Below, in pieces: positions 41,802 through 51,695 of a stretch of DNA of 64,000 bases; position 1 is the first letter of the stretch, and every line of letters starts with the position of its first letter. The notes under the pieces are model-generated. The model had not been told where the DNA came from, searched no databases, and was given only the letters and a program-made list of their open reading frames with translations. Made by a program: the position numbers and the translations under genes. Location of the stretch: NCBI RefSeq assembly GCF_000013765.1, contig NC_007954.1:2542001-2606000 (forward strand), read 5' to 3'. The stretch is from Shewanella denitrificans OS217. Lineage in GTDB: Bacteria; Pseudomonadota; Gammaproteobacteria; Enterobacterales; Shewanellaceae.

Positions 41802-42728
41802 CTATAAAAGCACTGCCAGCCACAGGCTGAAGCTGAGCACGGAAAGCAGCGTTGATAACACTACTGTGCTGCCTAAGGTTGCTTCATGCTGCTTAAGCTC
41901 GGTGGCGATAAGGTAGGCATTCACCCCTAAAGGTGAGGCGCTAAGCAGCACTAACATGGTGAGGGTTTGTGGCGCTAAATCAAAAAACCACTGCCCCATG
42001 ACATACACTAAGGCGGGCAATAGCAGAATTTTAAGGCCACTTGCCAGCAGGGCTAGCTGCCAGTCTTCACCGACTTTATAAAAGCTTAAGTTGGCACCTA
42101 AAACAAATAAAGCGCAGGCGAGCGCAGGCTCGGCTAATAGATTAAGCCCAGCATCTAAGGCAGGCATTAAAGTTAGCCCCAGTGCATTGGCCACTATGCC
42201 TAAACTGATACTGAGCACCACAGGGTTGAGCACCATGTTGCGGCCAAATTTACGCCATGAAAACCCTTGATCCCCTGCCCTCGCGGCCAAGATAAAGGTC
42301 AGGGCAAACAATATGGCGCTGTGAAAGGTGATGATCATAAACACTTGGCCTATCATGGCCTCACCCAAGGCGGCGATTATGATCGGCAGCCCCACCAACA
42401 CTGTATTGGAGTAACTTGAGCCTAAGGCAAACACAGCACTTGCATCGCGGCTTCGATATTGAAGTGGGCTAAAGTGACGATTTAAGCGATAGCCTAAGGT
42501 GAATACCACAAGCACTGGCAAGTAAAATGACAGTAGAACCGCCACATCGAAGCTTTGTGACAGGGGCGCCGCCAGCATATTGATAAACAAGAAGGCTGGT
42601 ATGCTGACGTAGAAGGTGAATTTACTGATGCCGCCAATCTGCTCTTTAGTGAAGAATCGCAGCCGTGTCAGTGAGTAGCCTAACGCCACCATAAAAATCA
42701 GCGGAAAAATAATTGCAAAAATGGTCAT
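41802..42728 (-). CDS. AEC-family transporter (auxin efflux carrier-like)
   Basis: 308 residues with about ten membrane helices in two five-helix halves. It shows 'IIFPLIFMVALGYSLTRLRFFTKEQIGGISKFTFYVSIPAFLF' at the start, 'GSSYSNTVLVGLPIIIAALGE' (about 105-125) and 'LVLLSASPLGVNAYLIATELK' near the C-terminus. These are typical of the AEC permease family (malonate/auxin-type carriers). Substrate unknown. ATG 42728 has AGGTG upstream. It lies downstream of the sucCD terminator on the same strand, so it has its own promoter. Confidence 0.9.
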   Translation of the reverse strand: MTIFAIIFPLIFMVALGYSLTRLRFFTKEQIGGISKFTFYVSIPAFLFINMLAAPLSQSFDVAVLLSFYLPVLVVFTLGYRLNRHFSPLQYRSRDASAVFALGSSYSNTVLVGLPIIIAALGEAMIGQVFMIITFHSAILFALTFILAARAGDQGFSWRKFGRNMVLNPVVLSISLGIVANALGLTLMPALDAGLNLLAEPALACALFVLGANLSFYKVGEDWQLALLASGLKILLLPALVYVMGQWFFDLAPQTLTMLVLLSASPLGVNAYLIATELKQHEATLGSTVVLSTLLSVLSFSLWLAVLL

Positions 42729-42795
42729 AAACACCTGTGTAGTGAGCAAAATTCGGCTGTAGAGACTAACAAAAGTATGACAAAAAAGACTCAAT

Positions 42796-42819
42796 AAAAA
42801 AGGCGCCTAAGCGCCTTTT
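42796..42819 (-). terminator. Intrinsic terminator of the sdh-suc operon
   Basis: GGCGC-ctaa-GCGCC stem with A/T tracts on both sides, 19 bp after the sucD stop. Confidence 0.85.
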
Positions 42820-42837
42820 CATCAGGAGGGTAAGAGA

Positions 42838-43710
42838 TTACCAGCCTGTGCGAGTACGCAATGCTTTACCAATGTCAGCTAAAGAGCGAACAGTGGTCAC
42901 GCCTGCAGCTTCTAGCGCGGCAAACTTATCTTCAGCCGTGCCTTTACCGCCAGCGATAATAGCGCCAGCATGGCCCATGCGCTTACCTTCTGGTGCAGTA
43001 ACACCAGCAATGTAAGAAACCACAGGCTTAGTCACGTGTGCTTTGATGTATTCAGCCGCTTCTTCTTCAGCATTACCACCGATCTCACCGATCATCACAA
43101 TCGCTTCAGTCTTTGGATCGTTTTGGAACATTTCCAATACGTCGATGAAGTTAGTACCAGGAATTGGGTCACCGCCGATACCTACACAAGTAGATTGGCC
43201 GAAACCTTCATCAGTGGTTTGCTTAACCGCTTCGTAGGTTAAGGTACCAGAGCGAGAAACAATACCCACTCTACCTGGCTTGTGAATGTGACCAGGCATG
43301 ATGCCTATCTTACATTCACCAGGAGTGATAACACCTGGGCAGTTAGGACCAATCATGCGAACGCCAGTTTCTTCAAGCTTCACTTTCACTTGCAGCATAT
43401 CAAGTGTTGGAATGCCTTCAGTGATACAAACGATAAGCTCAATGCCTGCATCGATGGCTTCAAGGATAGCGTCTTTACAAAATGGGGCTGGTACATAGAT
43501 AACAGTCGCAGTTGCGCCTGTTTCAGCAACGGCATCTTTAACTGTGTTAAACACAGGAAGACCTAAGTGAACTTGACCGCCTTTACCAGGAGATACGCCA
43601 CCAACCATTTTTGTGCCATAGGCAATTGCTTGCTCAGAGTGGAACGTACCCTGACCACCAGTGAAACCTTGACAGATCACCTTGGTATCTTTGTTAATTA
43701 AAACAGACAT
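42838..43710 (-). CDS. sucD: Succinyl-CoA synthetase, alpha subunit
   Basis: 290 residues, the usual length. It forms the CoA-binding and phospho-His subunit of succinate-CoA ligase in the TCA cycle. The N-terminal Rossmann-like CoA-binding part ('CQGFTGGQGTFHSEQAIAYGTKMVGGVSPGKGG') and the phospho-His loop ('YIAGVTAPEGKRMGHAGAIIAGGKGTA', active His in MGHAGAI near 247) are visible. It shares one base with the sucC stop (TAATG) and ends the operon before a terminator. Confidence 0.97.
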   Translation of the reverse strand: MSVLINKDTKVICQGFTGGQGTFHSEQAIAYGTKMVGGVSPGKGGQVHLGLPVFNTVKDAVAETGATATVIYVPAPFCKDAILEAIDAGIELIVCITEGIPTLDMLQVKVKLEETGVRMIGPNCPGVITPGECKIGIMPGHIHKPGRVGIVSRSGTLTYEAVKQTTDEGFGQSTCVGIGGDPIPGTNFIDVLEMFQNDPKTEAIVMIGEIGGNAEEEAAEYIKAHVTKPVVSYIAGVTAPEGKRMGHAGAIIAGGKGTAEDKFAALEAAGVTTVRSLADIGKALRTRTGW

Positions 43711-44876
43711 TATTTGCCCTCCGCAGCTTTAACAACTTGCTCAGCCGCGTCAGTTAGACTTGTCGCTGCTATGATATCAAGACCCGATTTTGCCAATACT
43801 TCACGGCCTAATTCGGCGTTAGTACCTTCAAGACGTACAACCACTGGCACTTTAACGCCCACTTCTTTAACCGCACCGATAATGCCTTCAGCGATCATAT
43901 CGCAACGCACGATACCACCGAAGATGTTAACCAATACCGCTTTAACATTACTGTCAGAAAGAATGATTTTGAATGCTTCAGCAACACGTTCTTTAGTTGC
44001 GCCGCCGCCAACGTCTAGGAAGTTAGCAGGCTTGCCACCGTGCAGGTTAACTATGTCCATGGTACCCATAGCAAGACCAGCACCGTTAACCATACAGCCA
44101 ACGTTTCCGTCTAGGGCAACATAGTTAAGTTCGAACTTAGCCGCGTGCGCTTCACGAGCATCATCTTGTGATGGATCGTGCATGGCTTTAATCTTAGGCT
44201 GACGGAATAATGCGTTGCCATCAATGCCAATCTTGCCATCTAAACAGTGAAGGTTGCCTTCGGTTGTGATAACAAGTGGGTTGATTTCTAATAACGCAAA
44301 ATCATGGTCATTAAACATGTTCGCCAGACCCATAAAGATCTTAGTGAACTGCTTCATTTGAGTTGGGTTAAGACCCAACTTGAAGCCTAGATCGCGAGCT
44401 TGATAAGCTTGAGGACCGGTTAACGGATCGATAATCGCTGTGTGAATAAGCTCTGGCGTATGTTCAGCCACAGTCTCAATATCAACACCACCTTCGGTCG
44501 ATGCCATAAACACAACGCGACGTGTGCTACGGTCAACCACTGCACCTAAGTACAATTCATTGGCGATGTCAGTGCAGCTTTCAACCAGGATTTTAGCAAC
44601 TGGCTGGCCTTTAGCGTCTGTCTGGTAAGTCACTAAGTTCTTACCTAACCAGTTTTCAGCGAATGCTCTGATTTCGTCTTTGCTGCTGGTAACTTTAACG
44701 CCACCTGCTTTACCACGGCCGCCTGCGTGTACTTGACACTTAACAACCCACATATCACCGCCAATGTGGCCGGCCGCTTCAACTGCTTCTTGAGCAGTAT
44801 CACAAGCGAAACCTTCTGACACTGGTAAACCATATTCGGCAAATAAAGATTTTGCCTGATATTCATGCAAATTCAT
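43710..44876 (-). CDS. sucC: Succinyl-CoA synthetase, beta subunit
   Basis: 388 residues, identical in length to the E. coli subunit. It provides the ATP-grasp domain (about 1-240, starting 'MNLHEYQAKSLFAEYGLPVSEG') and the ligase domain with 'GCMVNGAGLAMGTMDIVNLHGGKPANFLDVGGGA' and 'NIFGGIVRCDMIAEGII'. It binds nucleotide and pairs with SucD. 75 bp downstream of sucB; the gap includes a small GGCCCTTTAGGGTC dyad. Confidence 0.97.
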   Translation of the reverse strand: MNLHEYQAKSLFAEYGLPVSEGFACDTAQEAVEAAGHIGGDMWVVKCQVHAGGRGKAGGVKVTSSKDEIRAFAENWLGKNLVTYQTDAKGQPVAKILVESCTDIANELYLGAVVDRSTRRVVFMASTEGGVDIETVAEHTPELIHTAIIDPLTGPQAYQARDLGFKLGLNPTQMKQFTKIFMGLANMFNDHDFALLEINPLVITTEGNLHCLDGKIGIDGNALFRQPKIKAMHDPSQDDAREAHAAKFELNYVALDGNVGCMVNGAGLAMGTMDIVNLHGGKPANFLDVGGGATKERVAEAFKIILSDSNVKAVLVNIFGGIVRCDMIAEGIIGAVKEVGVKVPVVVRLEGTNAELGREVLAKSGLDIIAATSLTDAAEQVVKAAEGK

Positions 44877-44951
44877 GATGATCTATCCATATACTTCTAA
44901 TAAATCCAGCTGACCCTAAAGGGCCAGCGACGAGGGTATTGTCTTACTGAC

Positions 44952-46142
44952 TTAAAGGTCAAGCAGTAGACGGGTTGGATCTTCTAGGAAGTCTTTAATA
45001 GCCACTAAGAAGCCAACCGACTCACGGCCATCGACGATACGATGGTCATAAGAGAGTGCTAGGTACATCATGGGCAGGATTTCAACCTGACCATTGACTG
45101 CCATAGGGCGATCTTTAATGGCATGCATGCCTAAAATCGCGCTTTGTGGCAGGTTCAAAATTGGGGTAGACATCAGCGAGCCAAATACGCCGCCGTTAGT
45201 CACAGTGAAATTACCGCCGGTCATGTCGGCAACAGACAGCTTGCCGTCACGGCCTTTAAGGGCAAGTTCACGTACCGCTTTCTCGATTTCAGCTAAGTTC
45301 ATGGTATCGGTATCACGCAATACTGGGGTCACCAGGCCACGAGGTGTCGATACGGCAATGCTGATATCGAAATAGTTGTGATAAACAATATCATCACCGT
45401 CGATAGAGGCATTCACTTCTGGGAAACGTTTTAGCGCTTCAGTCACAGCTTTGATGTAGAAAGACATAAAGCCTAAACGAATGCCATGACGCTTCTCAAA
45501 GATATCCTGATACTGCTTACGGATATCCATGATGGGCTTCATGTTCACTTCGTTAAAAGTCGTGAGCATAGCCGTTGAGTTTTTCGCTTCAAGCAAACGT
45601 GACGCGATTGTCTTACGCAAACGTGACATAGGCACGCGCTTCTCAGTACGGCCGGCAAGAGGCGCTACTGGCGCGGCGGCTGGTGCTGCTGTTTTAGCAG
45701 GCGCAGACTTAACGAAAGCATCAACGTCTTCTTTAGTCACGCGGCCACCCACGCCTGTGCCTTTAATCTTGCTGGCATCAAGGTTATGCTCAGCGATTAA
45801 ACGGCGAACAGAAGGGCTGAGGGCATCGTTTGACTCATCAGCAGCAGGCGCAGCTGCAGGAGCGGCATCGGCCTTAGGCGCTTCAGTTGCAGCAGCGGCT
45901 GCGGCACCTGCGATAAACTTAGCAATCACTTGCTCACCAAGGACAGTGTCGCCTTCTTGGAATAAAAACTCGCTGATTGAACCATCTTCTGGCGCAACCA
46001 CTTCAAGCACGACTTTATCAGTCTCGATATCGACTAAGTTTTGATCGCGAGAAACCTGTTCACCAGGCTGAACGTGCCAAGTCGCAATCGTTGCATCGGC
46101 AACAGATTCTGGCAGTACGGGTACCTTGATTTCGATACTCAT
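44952..46142 (-). CDS. sucB: 2-oxoglutarate dehydrogenase E2, dihydrolipoyl succinyltransferase
   Basis: 396 residues. An N-terminal lipoyl domain (about 1-77, lipoyl Lys in 'IETDKVVLEV') is followed by an Ala/Pro-rich swinging linker (about 80-105), a peripheral-subunit-binding domain ('LSPSVRRLIAEHNLDASKIKGTGVGGRVTKEDV') and a catalytic domain ending in 'LSYDHRIVDGRESVGFL' (catalytic His/Asp). It is the core of the OGDH complex. 29 bp downstream of sucA. The E3 gene (lpd) is not in the window, as expected. Confidence 0.97.
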   Translation of the reverse strand: MSIEIKVPVLPESVADATIATWHVQPGEQVSRDQNLVDIETDKVVLEVVAPEDGSISEFLFQEGDTVLGEQVIAKFIAGAAAAAATEAPKADAAPAAAPAADESNDALSPSVRRLIAEHNLDASKIKGTGVGGRVTKEDVDAFVKSAPAKTAAPAAAPVAPLAGRTEKRVPMSRLRKTIASRLLEAKNSTAMLTTFNEVNMKPIMDIRKQYQDIFEKRHGIRLGFMSFYIKAVTEALKRFPEVNASIDGDDIVYHNYFDISIAVSTPRGLVTPVLRDTDTMNLAEIEKAVRELALKGRDGKLSVADMTGGNFTVTNGGVFGSLMSTPILNLPQSAILGMHAIKDRPMAVNGQVEILPMMYLALSYDHRIVDGRESVGFLVAIKDFLEDPTRLLLDL

Positions 46143-46171
46143 TGAACGCTTTCCTTTTTTTAAATTATCTA

Positions 46172-48994
46172 TTACGACAGTTTTAACGCACTATTCACTA
46201 ATGATTCTTGTTGCTCTGCATGCAGGCTTGGGTAACCACAAGCTGGCGCCGCAGACGCTTCACGACCGGCATAAGTCAACTTAGCCGTCCCTGGAATAGC
46301 ACTCCAGAAGTGATGCTGACTGCTGTACCAAGCGCCTTGGTTTTGCGGCTCTTCCTGACACCAGACAAAATCGGTCACATGCTGATATTCGTTCAGGGCA
46401 GCAACCATTTCCTCGTGAGGGAATGGATATAACTGCTCAACACGTAATATGGCAATATTGGTCAGGTTTTCTTTACGGCGTTTTTCCAGCAATTCGAAAT
46501 ACACTTTACCGCTACAGAACACCACGCGGTCAACCTTGCTGCTGTCTAAGCTATCAATTTCACCAATGATATTTTGGAAACTACCTTCGGCTAATTCTTC
46601 CAGGCTAGACACGGCTAACGGATGACGCAGTAGCGACTTAGGCGACATAACCACCAGTGGACGACGCATAGGACGCACCACTTGACGACGCAGCATATGG
46701 TAAACCTGTGCTGGGGTTGAAGGCACGCACACTTGCATATTGTGGTTAGCACAAAGCTGGAGGAAACGCTCTAAACGGGCGCTCGAGTGCTCTGGACCTT
46801 GGCCTTCATAACCATGGGGTAATAACATAGTCAGGCCACATAAACGGCCCCACTTTTGCTCACCCGAGGATAAGAACTGGTCAATAACCACTTGGGCGCA
46901 GTTGACGAAATCACCAAATTGCGCTTCCCAAATCGTTAAACCACCCGGCTCTGCGGTGGCATAACCGTATTCGAACGCCAGCACTGAGGCTTCTGATAAC
47001 ACAGAGTCTGTGATATCAATCGGGCCTTGTTCATCGGCAATATTGCGCAGTGGCATATAGGTACTGCCATCATTTTGATTATGCAATACCGCATGGCGAT
47101 GGAAGAAGGTACCACGGCCAGAATCTTGACCTGTGATGCGCACCCGGCGCTTGTCTTCTAGGATACTGGCATAGGCTAAGGTCTCGGCAAAACCCCAATC
47201 CAGTGGCTTGTCGCCCTTCGCCATGGCTTCTCTATCACCACAAATTTTCGCCACACGAGACTGAAGTTTGTGACTTTCAGGCACTGAGACTAACTTGTTG
47301 GCTAAGTTCTGTAACCGCGCAATAGGCATAGTCGGGTCATAGGGTGCATCCCAATCTTTACCTATGTAGGGGCTCCAATCCACCGGACGCTCAGACATCG
47401 GACGCCACTCTTTCACCACGCAGTCGCCGTGATCCAGCGCATCACGGTAATGGTTGATTAAACCTGTGACATCTTCTTCGGCAATGCTATTTTCAGCAAT
47501 CAACTTGTCGGCGTAAATCTTACGCGGCGTTGGGTGCTTCTTAATTTTTGCGTACATCAAAGGCTGAGTCGCACTAGGCTCATCGGCTTCGTTGTGACCA
47601 TGACGGCGGTAACAGACTAAATCAATCACCACATCACGCTTAAACTCATTGCGATAATCAACCGCCAACTGGGCGATAAAGGCAACCGCTTCAGGATCGT
47701 CAGCATTGACGTGGAAAATTGGCGCCTGCACCATCTTAGCGATATCGGTACAGTATTCCGTTGAGCGCACATCGGCTGCATTTGAAGTAGTGAAGCCCAC
47801 TTGGTTGTTCACCACTATGCGTATGCTACCGCCCACTTTAAAGCCGCGGGTTTGAGACATGTTGAATGTCTCTTGCACTATGCCCTGACCTGTAATAGCG
47901 CTGTCACCATGAATAGTGATAGGCATTACCCGCAGGCCATTTTTGCAATTAAGCCTGTCTTGACGAGCACGCACACTGCCGATAACCACAGGGTTAACAA
48001 TTTCTAAATGCGACGGGTTGAAAGCAAGCGCTAAGTGAACGTTGCCACCTGGAGTCACAAATTCAGACGAGAAACCTTGGTGATACTTAACGTCACCTGA
48101 ACCGTCTCTGTCTGTGTGTTTACCGGCGAACTCATCGAAAAGTTCAGCCGGACGCTTACCCAGTACGTTAACTAATAGGTTTAAGCGACCACGGTGAGCC
48201 ATGCCCACAACGATTTCTTTAGTGCCAGCAGAGCCTGCGCGATAAATAATTTCACGCATCATAGGCACGAGTGCATCGCCGCCTTCAAGGGAGAAACGCT
48301 TAGCACCGGGGAACTTAGCGCCTAGGTATTTTTCCATACCTTCTGCCGCGTTCAACCCTTCGAGAATGCGTCTCTTAGTGTCTTTATCGTAGTTAGCCTT
48401 ACCTAAGGTTGGCTCAAGACGTTGCTGGATCCAACGTTTCTCATCTGTGTCGGTAATGTGCATGTATTCAGCACCAATCGAACCACAGTAAGTGCTTTTA
48501 AGCGCCTTAACGATGTCAGACAATTTCATGGTTTGACCGCCTAAGGCGAACGAACCTGTATTGAATTCTCTTTGCATGTCTTCATCATTAAAATCATGGA
48601 ACTTAGGATCTAATTCAGACACGGCTTCACGCTTCCACAAACCCAATGGGTCTAAGTTAGCGTTTTGATGACCACGGAAACGGTGGGCATTGATCAATTG
48701 CAGTACTTTAACTTGCTTCGAATCTAATTCTGGATCGCTGACGCTTCCCGCGCCTTTTAATCGACCCGCTAAAGCGACACTTCGAAAATAGTCACGTACT
48801 TTTGAATGGGCAGCTTCTGGCACTTCTGCAGAGGCACCATTTACCGGAGGGAGATTATCAAAAACGACGCGCCAATCAGCAGCAACTGAATCAGGGTCTA
48901 CTTGATAGGCTTCGTACATCTCTTCTACGTAGGTCGAGTTAGCACCACTTAGATGTGATGATTCGAGCCAGGCTTTCATGATGCCTTGGTGCAT
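46172..48994 (-). CDS. sucA: 2-oxoglutarate dehydrogenase E1 component
   Basis: 940 residues (E. coli 933). A thiamine-diphosphate enzyme that decarboxylates 2-oxoglutarate and transfers the succinyl group to SucB. It shows the N-terminal 'ANSTYVEEMYEAYQVDPDSV', the TPP region 'VVGMAHRGRLNLLVNVLGK' and 'HGDSAITGQGIVQETFNMSQTRGF', and the transketolase-type C-terminal 'GRGTFFHRHAVLHNQ' and 'LLPHGYEGQGPEHSSARLERFLQL'. ATG 48994 is chosen for GGAAGGAA six bases upstream. A hairpin lies between sdhB and this gene. Confidence 0.97.
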   Translation of the reverse strand: MHQGIMKAWLESSHLSGANSTYVEEMYEAYQVDPDSVAADWRVVFDNLPPVNGASAEVPEAAHSKVRDYFRSVALAGRLKGAGSVSDPELDSKQVKVLQLINAHRFRGHQNANLDPLGLWKREAVSELDPKFHDFNDEDMQREFNTGSFALGGQTMKLSDIVKALKSTYCGSIGAEYMHITDTDEKRWIQQRLEPTLGKANYDKDTKRRILEGLNAAEGMEKYLGAKFPGAKRFSLEGGDALVPMMREIIYRAGSAGTKEIVVGMAHRGRLNLLVNVLGKRPAELFDEFAGKHTDRDGSGDVKYHQGFSSEFVTPGGNVHLALAFNPSHLEIVNPVVIGSVRARQDRLNCKNGLRVMPITIHGDSAITGQGIVQETFNMSQTRGFKVGGSIRIVVNNQVGFTTSNAADVRSTEYCTDIAKMVQAPIFHVNADDPEAVAFIAQLAVDYRNEFKRDVVIDLVCYRRHGHNEADEPSATQPLMYAKIKKHPTPRKIYADKLIAENSIAEEDVTGLINHYRDALDHGDCVVKEWRPMSERPVDWSPYIGKDWDAPYDPTMPIARLQNLANKLVSVPESHKLQSRVAKICGDREAMAKGDKPLDWGFAETLAYASILEDKRRVRITGQDSGRGTFFHRHAVLHNQNDGSTYMPLRNIADEQGPIDITDSVLSEASVLAFEYGYATAEPGGLTIWEAQFGDFVNCAQVVIDQFLSSGEQKWGRLCGLTMLLPHGYEGQGPEHSSARLERFLQLCANHNMQVCVPSTPAQVYHMLRRQVVRPMRRPLVVMSPKSLLRHPLAVSSLEELAEGSFQNIIGEIDSLDSSKVDRVVFCSGKVYFELLEKRRKENLTNIAILRVEQLYPFPHEEMVAALNEYQHVTDFVWCQEEPQNQGAWYSSQHHFWSAIPGTAKLTYAGREASAAPACGYPSLHAEQQESLVNSALKLS

Positions 48995-49130
48995 TGTTAT
49001 TCCTTCCAAACTTGATACACGAGCTTAGCCATTTACATACATGTGGTAAGGCGACTCCTTACACACAACTCATGTTACGACGGGCCTATTATTAATAAGT
49101 CGGTCATAACCGTCTTCCTTTAACACACAA

Positions 49131-49161
49131 AAGAGTCATTCCCAAAATGAGAATGACTCTT
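49131..49161 (-). terminator. Hairpin between sdhB and sucA
   Basis: AAGAGTCATTC / GAATGACTCTT, a perfect 11-bp stem with a 9-nt loop, followed on the minus strand by TTTTG. It is a possible partial terminator or mRNA-stability element separating the sdh and suc halves. Confidence 0.6.
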
Positions 49162-49204
49162 AACCGAACTAGCGGGTAGACATACCCAGTTCTAATGCGT
49201 GCAT

Positions 49205-49912
49205 TTATACCGCTCGCTTGAGTAGCATTGACTTAATATGACCAATGGCTTTAGTAGGGTTTAAGCCTTTTGGACACACATCAACACAGTTCATGATGCC
49301 ATGGCAACGAAACACACTGTAAGCATCATCAAGTTCTGATAAACGCTCTTCAGTGGCCGTATCACGGCTATCAATCAAGAAACGGTAAGCATGTAACAAA
49401 CCACTTGGACCGATAAACTTATCCGGATTCCACCAGAAAGATGGGCAAGCAGTTGAACAACAAGCGCACATAATACATTCATACAAACCATCTAAGTGCT
49501 CGCGCTCTTCAGGTGATTGTAAATGCTCACGTGCTGGCGCCTTCTCATCATTGATAAGGAAAGGCTTAATTTTTTCGTATTGCTTATAGAATTGAGTTAA
49601 ATCAACCACTAAGTCACGAACAACCGGCATGCCTGGTAATGGGCGTATTTCAATCTTCTTACCCTTTAAGGTTGAAAGTGGCGTGATACACGCCAAGCCA
49701 TTTTTACCGTTCATGTTAACGCCGTCTGATCCACACACACCTTCACGGCATGAGCGACGGAACGCTAAGGTTGAGTCTTGTTCTTTAAGCTTTATAAGTG
49801 CATCTAACACCATCATATCGGAGCCGTCTGGCACTTCTAAGATGTAATCCTTCATGTAAGGCTTGGTATCTACATCAGGGTTATAACGATACACTGCAAA
49901 TGTTAATTTCAT
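49205..49912 (-). CDS. sdhB: Succinate dehydrogenase iron-sulfur subunit
   Basis: 235 residues. It carries three Fe-S clusters: the [2Fe-2S] ferredoxin motif 'CREGVCGSDGVNMNGKNGLAC', 'CIMCACCSTACP' for [4Fe-4S], and 'CHGIMNCVDVCPKGLNP' for [3Fe-4S] with shared ligands. It passes electrons from SdhA FAD to ubiquinone. ATG 49912 is chosen for AGGAG upstream and matches the family start MKLTFAVYRYNPD. 16 bp after sdhA. Confidence 0.96.
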   Translation of the reverse strand: MKLTFAVYRYNPDVDTKPYMKDYILEVPDGSDMMVLDALIKLKEQDSTLAFRRSCREGVCGSDGVNMNGKNGLACITPLSTLKGKKIEIRPLPGMPVVRDLVVDLTQFYKQYEKIKPFLINDEKAPAREHLQSPEEREHLDGLYECIMCACCSTACPSFWWNPDKFIGPSGLLHAYRFLIDSRDTATEERLSELDDAYSVFRCHGIMNCVDVCPKGLNPTKAIGHIKSMLLKRAV

Positions 49913-49928
49913 CTTTGCAACTCCTGCC

Positions 49929-51695
49929 TTAGTAGGTACGTTTAATCGGTGGGAACGCTGCACGTAGCTTAGGTGACATATTCACATCACGCTTGCGCAT
50001 TTCCACTGTCACAGGGTCAAATATACTGTGGCATAACCAATTATCATCATCACGGTCCAAGAAATCTTCACGTGAATGTGCACCACGGCTTTCGGTACGG
50101 AAGTTAGCAGCGTAAGCCGTTGCTAATGCCGTTGCCATTAAGTTATCTAGCTCTAAGCACTCAATACGTTGAGTATTAAATTCTTTTGAATTGTCAGATA
50201 ACTTTGCATTTTCAAGACGCTTCTGAATGGCCTGTAACTGTTCTAAGCCTTCAGCCATGGCATCGCCACTGCGGAACACAGAGAAGTTAAGTTGCATGCA
50301 CAATTGAAGATCTTTACGGATGACCGCAGGGTCTTCACCGTCTTTGTTGCTTTCCCAACGGTTTAGACGTGCAAGTGATGCGTTGATTTCGGCTTCAGTT
50401 GGCGCTTTTGGATCGGCAGTTTCATCCAGTGCCTTACCTAAATGCTGTCCTGCTGCGCGGCCAAAGACCACTAAATCCAGTAGCGAGTTACCGCCTAAAC
50501 GGTTAGCACCGTGGACTGATACGCAGGCAATTTCGCCCACTGCAAACAGACCTGTCACTTCTTGTTCTGTGCCGTCTTCATTCATGCGAATAACCTGGCC
50601 GCTCACTTTAGCAGGCAAGCCACCCATCATATAATGACAGGTTGGCAGTACAGGGATTGGACCATCGGCCGGATCGATATGGGCAAAGGTACGTGATAAT
50701 TCACACACACCAGGAAGACGGGCTTCTAGGGTCTCTTTACCTAAATGATCAAGCTTCAATAAACAATGTGGGCCTAATGGACCATCGAGGCCACGACCTT
50801 CACGAATTTCAGTCATCATAGAACGTGCTACCACGTCACGAGATGCTAAATCCTTGGCGTTTGGTGCATAACGCTCCATGAAACGCTCGCCGTCTTTGTT
50901 TAGCAGGTATCCACCTTCACCACGACAACCTTCGGTCACCAACACACCTGCGCCAGCAATACCCGTCGGGTGGAACTGCCACATTTCCATGTCTTGTAAT
51001 TGAACCCCAGCACGCGCTGCCATACCCACGCCATCACCCGTGTTGATATGAGCGTTAGTGGTTGAGGCATAAATGCGCCCTGCACCGCCAGTGGCTAGTA
51101 TGGTTGCCTTAGCTTTGAAATAAACGATGTCACCGGTTTCGATTTCGATTGCAGTACAACCGACAATCACGCCGTCTTCGTTTTTCACTAAATCAAGGGC
51201 ATACCACTCAGAAAACACTTGGGTTTTATGCTTAACGTTTTGCTGATACAAGCAGTGAAGCAAGGCATGACCGGTACGGTCCGCCGCTGCCGCGGTACGG
51301 GCCGCTTGCTCGCCACCAAAGTTTCTTGATTGGCCGCCAAAAGGACGTTGATAAATAGTGCCGTTTTCAAAACGAGAGAATGGCAGACCCATGTGCTCTA
51401 GTTCTATGATGGCTTCTGGACCTGTTTGACACATAAATTCGATAGCGTCTTGGTCACCGATAAAATCGGAACCTTTAACTGTATCGTACATGTGCTGTTC
51501 CCAGTGATCTTCATGGGCGTTGCCTAAGGCGACAGTAATACCGCCTTGAGCCGATACCGTATGAGAGCGGGTTGGGAATACTTTTGATAACAGCGCGCAG
51601 CTCTTACCTTCTTTAGAAATCTGCAATGCAGCGCGCATACCAGCGCCACCGGCGCCGATTACGATTGCATCAAATTCGCGTACTGGAATACTCAC
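49929..51695 (-). CDS. sdhA: Succinate dehydrogenase flavoprotein subunit
   Basis: 588 residues. FAD-binding 'AIVIGAGGAGMRAALQIS', the covalent-FAD His in 'FPTRSHTVSAQGG', the catalytic-site 'HPTGIAGAGVLVTEGCRGEGG' and 'RGAHSREDF' near the C-terminus are all present. It oxidises succinate to fumarate on the cytoplasmic face. Start is GTG 51695, overlapping the sdhD stop codon (TAGTG), which suggests translational coupling; a further in-frame GTG lies at 51707. Confidence 0.96.
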   Translation of the reverse strand: MSIPVREFDAIVIGAGGAGMRAALQISKEGKSCALLSKVFPTRSHTVSAQGGITVALGNAHEDHWEQHMYDTVKGSDFIGDQDAIEFMCQTGPEAIIELEHMGLPFSRFENGTIYQRPFGGQSRNFGGEQAARTAAAADRTGHALLHCLYQQNVKHKTQVFSEWYALDLVKNEDGVIVGCTAIEIETGDIVYFKAKATILATGGAGRIYASTTNAHINTGDGVGMAARAGVQLQDMEMWQFHPTGIAGAGVLVTEGCRGEGGYLLNKDGERFMERYAPNAKDLASRDVVARSMMTEIREGRGLDGPLGPHCLLKLDHLGKETLEARLPGVCELSRTFAHIDPADGPIPVLPTCHYMMGGLPAKVSGQVIRMNEDGTEQEVTGLFAVGEIACVSVHGANRLGGNSLLDLVVFGRAAGQHLGKALDETADPKAPTEAEINASLARLNRWESNKDGEDPAVIRKDLQLCMQLNFSVFRSGDAMAEGLEQLQAIQKRLENAKLSDNSKEFNTQRIECLELDNLMATALATAYAANFRTESRGAHSREDFLDRDDDNWLCHSIFDPVTVEMRKRDVNMSPKLRAAFPPIKRTY

